This document shows positions 26,808 through 31,411 of a stretch of 31,411 nucleotides of DNA, one piece after another. The DNA comes from Chara braunii (taxonomy: Eukaryota; Streptophyta; Charophyceae; Charales; Characeae): contig BFEA01000161.1 in assembly GCA_003427395.1 (NCBI GenBank), positions 1,663,148 through 1,694,558 of the forward strand, read 5' to 3'. A model generated the notes under the pieces. That model worked only from the letters and a program-made list of their open reading frames with translations. It made no database searches and was not told the DNA's origin. Within the stretch, counting starts at the first letter, position 1; each line of letters opens with the position of its first letter. The position numbers were made by a program, and so were the translations under genes.

Positions 26808-29800
26808 TTAGTGACCCGAGTCTAGCTTTCCACCATGATCCAGTAAGGCATGTCCATTCTTTAGGAGGCGGGAGAGTAGGATCGTGATATCAACTTCTGA
26901 CCAGAAATCACCTGCCTTGATCTTCATTTGTTGGAGTTCTGTTAATGTGTCCTGAGTGAACCAGCGTAAGTTAACTACCCGTGTGTGCTTGTACCTGAGG
27001 AAGACATCCTTAGCTGAAATCCTATGAGCACCCGAAGATAAAATAAGCACTGCAGAGCCCCCTGGCGAAACCTGGGTTTGAATAATTTTTACAATCTCTG
27101 CTTTGAAGCGTGCTTCCCCTGACATTTTACCAAATAGTAATGAAAGAGTGCTCACTGGGGTTCCATGTACTGTTACTTCTCCATGCATCGAACCCTTTGG
27201 TTCTGATAATCCTACCTCCCAATTGCCTCCTTTGAATCTGACCGGTAGGATAAGTACACAAGATTTGGACAGAGGTAGATCAGCTTGTCCTCCTGCCATC
27301 AGCAACCTAAGCTTTTGTCTTCTACTGATTAGGCCACCTTCATAGGGGGAGATGGGGGGCAGTAATTGTTGTTGCTGTGTGGTTTTCATAAGTTCCTCTC
27401 CATCACTTGTTTCAGTAGTGTTAATATTTTCTGAAGTGATCCTACTTCCATTTTTTTCCTCATCTGGCGGGTCAGCTGGAGGTTCTTTGATTTCTTCTGT
27501 TTCAGTTACCTGCGATCTCCTTCTATTTCTGAATCTTGCTGCTTTTTGCTTGGTTCTTCTAAGGCTTGGGCAAGCAGTAGATATTTACTCCCCTGTCACT
27601 TCAGAGATCACTTGTTTAAGTTGATGGATGACCATACTTTTAGCTGTGCTATATGGGGGTCTATCTTCTTCTGTGCCATCCTCATTGAGATCCTCATTGA
27701 GATCCACACTTCCTTCTTCCTCTATTTCCTTTCCCTTGCCCAATTCCTCAATCCCATCACTAGATCCCCAGTTTCTTGGGCTGTGTACAGCCTGAGACCC
27801 CTGTTCTGTTTCTGTATTGAGGGTTCCAGCGTGAGAATCTAACTGCTTTTGCTGGACCAGTTTGCTTTGTTGGGGGTCTGCAATATACGAAAATTGTGTC
27901 CCTTGAATGTGCTCTTGCTCAACGTTTGCTTGCTTTGATTCCTTATTGGAACTAATGAGTCCCTACCTGATCCTGAGGCCTGCATGCTCCCTCCCGACCC
28001 TGATGCTCGCATACCTTCCAGATTTGATTGGTCCTGATTATCTTGGGGTTGGAATCTCACTGTTATTATTGGCAGTAGGCGATGACACATTTGTTATCAG
28101 CTTACCTCTCGTGGCAATCCTTGTTCTAACGCTGTTCGGAGGTTTGGACTGGTCTCTAATAGGGAGACCAGTTGCACATATGTAACATCCCATAATTCCT
28201 CTGAACAGCCTTGGAACTTTAACTTGAGATTCTCTAGTAGCCATTCCGCCACCCTTTAGAGGTCTGCTGCGTTCTCCCCTGTTGATGTTTGCCTAGAATC
28301 CTGGTTAGTACTCCTCTGAGGGGGAGGGGGGATGCCCGGGGCTGGTTCTAAATCCATTGGTTGCGGACCAAAAATGTCTTTTAGTGGGTCCACATCCATT
28401 GGTACCGGGCCTGATCCACATTTGGTTGGTCCAATGGAACATCCGGTAGGACTTCCGGGTCTCCTATTTTCTCTTTACCTTTGCTGAGTCCCTTCACTTG
28501 GTCCACTTTGGGCTGTTGGTCCATTTTTGTTGAATGTTGTCCTTTGGATTCCTCATTTTTCTTCCCTTCCTCCCCTCCCCCTTCTCTGCTCAAGGGGGTG
28601 AATCTATTACCGGTCGGTATATAGACACCTGCATTTGGTCCGATGCGACCCCCGTTCCGGTTTGCCTTAGCTGGCTCGCTTGGTTGTTTGTTCTTTATCC
28701 CACTTCCTTCTTCTCCCACATTATTCCCTTCAAGCATTTGAGGTTTGGGCTTTGAGGGGTGCTGTAACCGGATATTGCGTCTAGTGGAAAGCTGCGGTGG
28801 AGGCTTCCATTCTGCTGGTGGTCTTGTAGACCTCCTCGGGTCACCTCTGCTCTCCTAATTCCAACCACTGAGTTGGCCTCCGAGTGTCATTTCATCCACA
28901 CATACCCAGCCTTCATACCCCGGAGTATTGGGTAACCATCTGTTCGCCCGGAGGGGGTCTCTTCTTAATGTACCATCCAGTCCAGCAGTCTGCTGCGGGT
29001 GCTGTGGGCAAGCTAATTCAGTGGAGAGATGACCATAAGCTTTGCATCTATAGCACCATGGTCGGAATTTATGTGTTGTATGAATTTGATATAATCTCCC
29101 TCCCATTTTGAAGGGAATGATGTCATCTAAGGAAAAGGGTTGGTCCTTGGGGAGATCCAATGCCAACATCACATAGTCATCCCTCTTGGCCACATAGATC
29201 GGTAGTGGATCTATGAAATCCACTATTTTGTAGTGTTGACCGAAGTCGTGAATGAAAGCTGCTTGGACCTCTATTGGGATGTGCCTCAATTCTACCCAGT
29301 AGTAGTCTCTCATTAACTGGTCTCTTTTTTCCTCGCGGCCTATCTTCTTTGGTATCCATGGATAGATACGCACATCTGAATGATCCCAGCGTAATTTTTT
29401 CCACCCATCCATTTTACGCTTATCCTGATCGAACAGACCTAATACTGTGAAGACTGTGGGTGTTACCGGTTGGATCAGGAAGAATTCCTTGACGGCCTCT
29501 GGGCTATCCTTTATTGATTCCAAGTGTTTACAGATCCATTTGATTTTGTCGTTAACTGATCTGTGCGCGCAGTCATCGTAAAAGATCCAATTGCTCGCAT
29601 GTTTAGTGTAGACTGCATCCCTTTGAGCCAACTTATCTGCTGGGTAAGATTTCATCAACATCTTCCTTCCTCCTTGGTCAACTACCTTCTGTTCCGAAGG
29701 GAGAAGGAAGAGAGTCAGGAAGTAGGCTCGTGCGGAGGTCAGGTTTCTCAAAGGCACCTTGAGTTCTTCTGTTGGCAGACCCGTGTCTGTGACTAGGGGT

Positions 29801-30344
29801 CTCATAATTGGTAATGATTTGCCCTCAAGAGTTTCCCTAACCTTCTGGGCCCACGATGGTTTGTTTGCAGTCTGAGATGATTGGAGGGCTTGTGTTGTTT
29901 GATTTGTCCTTCTTTCTCTTTCCGCCATCCTCTCCTCCTCCGTTAAAACTTCATCATTCGCTTCTCGCATGACCAGGTCCAGTGTTGGGGGGTGGCTCCC
30001 TGCTGTTCCATCGAGATCTGATTATCCGTTCTTGCTGGTTCATCTGTTGTTGTGGCTTGTGCGGTCTGGTATGATCTCGAAGGACCTGATGGGGAGAGGA
30101 TGGATCCCAGAGCATGTGTCTTGATTTCCTGATTTTCCTGCTCATTTCTTGGGGAATCGATCTGCATAGCTGCCATTGACCCCATTCCTAATGTTTTCGT
30201 GTTGTTCATCATTCTGCTGGTGTAATTGATTGCAGGGCGATTATAGGGGCTGGCTCCCAGTTGTTTGAGCGTGTAGTGTCGCATCGCGCCTTGATAAAAT
30301 AGAAGGGACCCGGAACCCTTGCCCTTCAGATAGCATAGCTTCAT
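26808..30344 (-). pseudogene. LINE-A ORF1: long gag-like protein with DUF4283-type region and CCHC knuckle; broken
   Basis: ORF1 proteins bind the element's RNA. A first ATG lies at 30,344. The N-terminal part continues in another frame past a G6 run at 29,987-29,992. The 371-codon stretch 29,970-28,855 is typical of plant LINE ORF1: a DUF4283-like region, then a zinc knuckle C-x2-C-x4-H-x6-C starting CYRCKAYGH (29,055-29,008). After a TAG at 28,857 the same frame continues as a charged linker. Further frameshifts lie near 28,420, 28,100 and 27,950, and stops at 28,258 and 27,587. The last ~190 codons (27,389-26,808) are open and form an alpha/beta-looking region I cannot assign. A total near 1,150 residues is long for an ORF1; the linker holds a LNED repeat and Gly/Ser tracts. 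Whether the last part is a separate small ORF is open. Confidence 0.8.
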
Positions 30345-30461
30345 CTTGACCGATTCGTGAGCCTTCGAGAGGTGATAGAAGGAGATTGCAGGGTGCAGAA
30401 GGGCCTGCAACCTAGCAAAGGAAGAAAAAGGATTTGACGTATTCCACCAGTTACCCCCCCC

Positions 30462-31080
30462 TTCTTTTTTTTTTGGGGGGGGGGGTATTATCAGCGCACT
30501 TCCTATCTTTCTTCCTTTCTTCTGTTGTAGCTGACGAGGCCTTCTTGATGATATGATGATACGCTATGCTCTTCCTTCCATGTGCCTTCCTTCCTATGAG
30601 TTATTTGACCACGTCACACTCACCACTGAAGACCCTTTTGTTCCAATCAAATTTCTCTCCCCACTTTTACCGTTTTTTTCGGTATAGATAGTGAAGAGAG
30701 AGGCCTGGTGATAGGAAATGGGAGCCTCCCTTCCTGTGAGTTGTTCGGCCACGTTACCCTTCCTTCTCGTGGGGTAGAGGTAGGGATAGGCAAATGTAAG
30801 GGGAGGGAGGTGTGGTCCGTTGTGAAGTCGATCACCGTGGCTGAAAAGAAGAGAAAGGCCACTTTTACCTTTCTTTCCCGTGTGGCTAGTGAAGAGGTAC
30901 CGTCTGGGCAATGACCTTATCAATCTGTCTGGGTGTATCTGGTATACACCGTGATTGACTATGATTCCTTGCACTTTTTTTTTTTTTTTTTTTTTTTTGT
31001 CTCTGAACCGTTTTCTTAATGTAATAAAATCGAGACGCAATGGCCTTATCAATCTGTCTGGGTGTATTTGATTCCCATTA
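30462..31080. repeat. Diverged direct repeats upstream of LINE-A
   Basis: CCT-A/G-TGAGTT-A/G-TT at about 30,593 and 30,733, both followed by CCACGT, pair with CCACTTTTACC at 30,660 and 30,858, each followed by GTGAAGAG about 27 bp later. A second pair, GCAATG-A/G-CCTTATCAATC continuing TGTCTGGGTGTAT, sits at 30,908 and 31,037. These could be 5' UTR monomers of LINE-A or unrelated flanking repeats. A minus-strand frame of about 150 codons crosses them but includes a poly-Lys T-run artefact, so I do not call it. Confidence 0.6.
30974..30998 (-). repeat. T25 tract
   Basis: A T run sits between the two GCAATG..CTGTCTGGGTGTAT repeats. It may be the tail of a small retroposed fragment; no flanking duplication is clear. 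Confidence 0.75.
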
Positions 31081-31279
31081 TGATCGCCGCGACTGTTGCG
31101 ATAGGGAAGCTGATTAGTAATTAGTGCTGGTGTTTGTTACACTCGATGTCGGTAAGCACACCCCTCCCATAGTCTGCGTTTACAGAAGTAGGGTCGGACT
31201 GGTCGTCGTTGGTCAGACTGGTCACCCTTTGTTGGCCTGGTCGTGGAAGGGGACAAGCCTTCGTGGGAGAGGTCAGTGT

Positions 31280-31317
31280 CTGTCTCTTATACACATCTAG
31301 ATGTGTATAAGAGACAG
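31280..31317. other. Nextera mate-pair junction adapter (sequencing artefact)
   Basis: CTGTCTCTTATACACATCT followed directly by AGATGTGTATAAGAGACAG: two 19-bp Tn5 mosaic ends joined head to head. This perfect 38-bp palindrome is the circularisation junction used in Nextera mate-pair libraries. Its translation VSYTHLDVYKRQ is a well-known contaminant in protein databases. It is not part of the genome. Confidence 0.99.
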
Positions 31318-31411
31318 GTATAACAGTTGGCAATGCCCTGGTTGGCAACTTACACCACGTGGAACCCCCAGTTCAACTGCCGATGGTGTAAGCTGGGTGA
31401 CTTATGTTTGT
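31318..31411. other. Chimeric tail: duplicate of 8,517-8,610 joined by the adapter
   Basis: All 94 bases equal 8,517-8,610 in the same orientation. Because they follow the adapter and run to the last base, they are best read as the far half of one mate-pair read that was not trimmed before assembly. Confidence 0.95.

Larger units (their letters stand above)
22045..30461 (-). mobile_element. LINE-A: near full-length L1-type non-LTR retrotransposon, about 8.4 kb
   Basis: On the minus strand the order is a short 5' UTR, ORF1 with a CCHC knuckle, about 50 bp of spacer, ORF2 (endonuclease, RT, zf-RVT), a short 3' UTR and a 40-base poly(A). The 5' boundary is put at the C8 run (G8 on the sense strand) at 30,454-30,461 but is approximate. 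The 3' boundary is exact and abuts LINE-B coding sequence. No target-site duplication of the bases beside the tail was found at the 5' end. Both ORFs are disrupted, so the element cannot move on its own. Confidence 0.85.

Noticed and set aside
22030-30480. Target-site duplication for LINE-A
   Set aside because: The bases next to the tail are not repeated at the other end by eye; partial matches such as GGGCCTGCA near 30,394 are too short.
31280-31317. Perfect 38-bp palindrome as a possible transposon end or regulatory site
   Set aside because: It is exactly two Tn5 mosaic ends from library preparation, not a biological palindrome of this genome.
31121-31348. Minus-strand ORF of 75 codons near the right edge
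   Set aside because: It is translated through the mate-pair adapter and contains SYTHLDVYKRQ, a known artefact peptide.
1-31411. A new defence, CRISPR or biosynthetic system
   Set aside because: There are no CRISPR-like spaced repeats, operons or enzyme families; the direct repeats present are tandem or dispersed eukaryotic repeats. The unusual content is transposon architecture.

Overview
The window looks like repeat-dense, gene-poor nuclear DNA from a eukaryote, most likely a plant or charophyte-type green lineage. The evidence is two L1-type LINEs with plant-style protein architecture (a DUF4283-like CCHC ORF1, and an APE endonuclease / reverse transcriptase / zf-RVT ORF2), a tRNA-headed SINE, several MITE families and many tandem repeats. 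The species cannot be fixed from the sequence. I found no intact host gene, rRNA gene, CRISPR array or prokaryotic operon. It is a draft assembly: there is a 251-base N gap, a single N at 8690, and a sequencing-library adapter near the right edge.

Layout. 1-9,060: a (CA)33 microsatellite, short duplications, a long T tract, AT-rich DNA, a 167-bp tandem repeat (5.93-6.26 kb), a four-copy G-rich repeat (6.38-7.79 kb) and copies of a poly(A)-ended dispersed repeat whose 3' module contains CACGTG or a close variant. 9.09-15.0 kb: a MITE nest. It holds a 204-bp inverted-repeat element, a 415-bp element with perfect 15-bp TIRs and a TTA target duplication, two 412-415-bp elements beginning GGGCCTCGC with 3-bp duplications (one nested inside another MITE), a foldback element and two ~120-bp miniatures. 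15.28-15.73 kb: a SINE with recognisable pol III boxes. 15.9-18.6 kb: two related fragments of an unknown coding sequence and one ORF of plausible coding character running into a trinucleotide array. 17.9-19.1 kb: tandem repeats and another dispersed-repeat copy, then the gap.

20.07-30.46 kb is LINE territory, all on the minus strand. LINE-A (about 8.4 kb, poly(A) tail at 22,045-22,084) abuts the 3' part of an older, different LINE-B. Both are dead. LINE-A ORF2 is readable almost end to end but carries nine in-frame stops, at least two frameshifts and a damaged endonuclease DH motif. LINE-A ORF1 is unusually long (about 3.5 kb) and ends in a roughly 190-residue region I do not recognise. Most premature stops in both LINEs fit TGG, CAG or CAA changed by one C-to-T or G-to-A transition, as expected of methylated, silenced retroelements.

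The right edge is not genomic: 31,280-31,317 is the Nextera mate-pair junction (two 19-bp mosaic ends back to back), and the 94 bases after it duplicate 8,517-8,610. The orientation matches a circularised fragment of about 22.8 kb running from 8,517 to 31,279, so the terminal 132 bases should be treated as a library artefact.
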